A DNA stretch of 13,684 bases from Clostridiales bacterium (GTDB lineage: Bacteria; Bacillota; Clostridia; Caldicoprobacterales; DTU083), in the NCBI GenBank assembly GCA_012512335.1, contig JAAZEK010000023.1, positions 1 to 13,684 on the forward strand, given 5' to 3'. Positions 13,645 through 13,684 of the stretch are shown piece by piece (positions within the stretch are counted from its first letter, which is position 1; each line of letters starts with the position of its first letter). The notes below the pieces were generated by a model, which did not search any database, had not been told where the DNA came from, and saw only the letters and a program-made list of their open reading frames with translations. Made by a program: the position numbers and the translations under genes.

Positions 13645-13684
13645 GGCCCCTTGGTCAAGCGGTTAAGACACCGCCCTTTCACGG
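13645..13684 (+). tRNA. tRNA-Glu (TTC), 3' part outside the window
   Basis: The 5' part of a tRNA: acceptor GGCCCCT, a D arm with GGTCAAGCGGTTAAGAC, and the start of the anticodon arm CCGCC-CTTTCAC with anticodon TTC. The window ends inside the 3' side of the anticodon stem. It lies 6 nt after tRNA-Pro in the same transcript. Confidence 0.93.

Noticed and set aside
13434..13682. An 82-codon minus-strand frame through the tRNA-Pro/Glu region
   Set aside because: It is antisense to two tRNA genes and their promoter; such frames (GDRIRTCGPLVPNQ type) are well-known false predictions over tRNA-Pro.

Overview
The window looks like a chromosomal core region of a low-GC, spore-forming Firmicute (Bacillota, probably Clostridia-like). 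I see a GerM sporulation lipoprotein, a YteA/YlyA-type DksA protein, DivIVA, SepF, YlmG, a SigB/SigF-family sigma-factor module, RqcH, AGGAGG-type ribosome binding sites and frequent GTG/TTG starts. I cannot name the genus. No mobile element, CRISPR array or phage gene is visible.

Layout. (1) 1-223: a minus-strand tRNA cluster (Gly-Arg-His in transcription order, His cut by the window edge) with two good tandem promoters at 245-358. (2) 378-2114, minus: rdgB, a 25-codon ORF that may be the last trace of rph, and a gerM-type lipoprotein gene with its own terminator. (3) 2316-4049, plus: rqcH, ending at a bidirectional terminator. (4) 4128-5507, minus: an NCS2 uracil permease behind a promoter and a PyrR-type attenuator. 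(5) 5707-9993, minus: rluD-family synthase, lspA, ylyA-like dksA, divIVA, ylmG, sepF and yggS/ylmE. This is the classic Firmicute division/lspA/pyr neighbourhood, but without ylmH, ileS and pyrR at their usual places. (6) 10004-13330, minus: an HlyD-like membrane adaptor, a HATPase (anti-sigma kinase-like), a SigB/SigF-family sigma factor, an RsbW-like protein and an RsbV/SpoIIAA-like antagonist. (7) 13502-13684, plus: a promoter, tRNA-Pro and the start of tRNA-Glu. No gene-free stretch exceeds about 230 bases.

How it fits together. Genes from rsbV (13330) down to divIVA (7973) all run the same way with small gaps, so a partner-switching sigma module sits directly upstream of a membrane adaptor and the Z-ring/DivIVA division genes. 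The most interesting point is in that module. The RsbW-like protein translated together with the sigma factor has kept the fold-level sequence of RsbW but lost its ATP-binding boxes. A second small HATPase just after the sigma gene has all of them. This suggests that sigma binding and RsbV phosphorylation may be divided between two proteins. The uracil permease leader can be read as a complete three-state attenuator.
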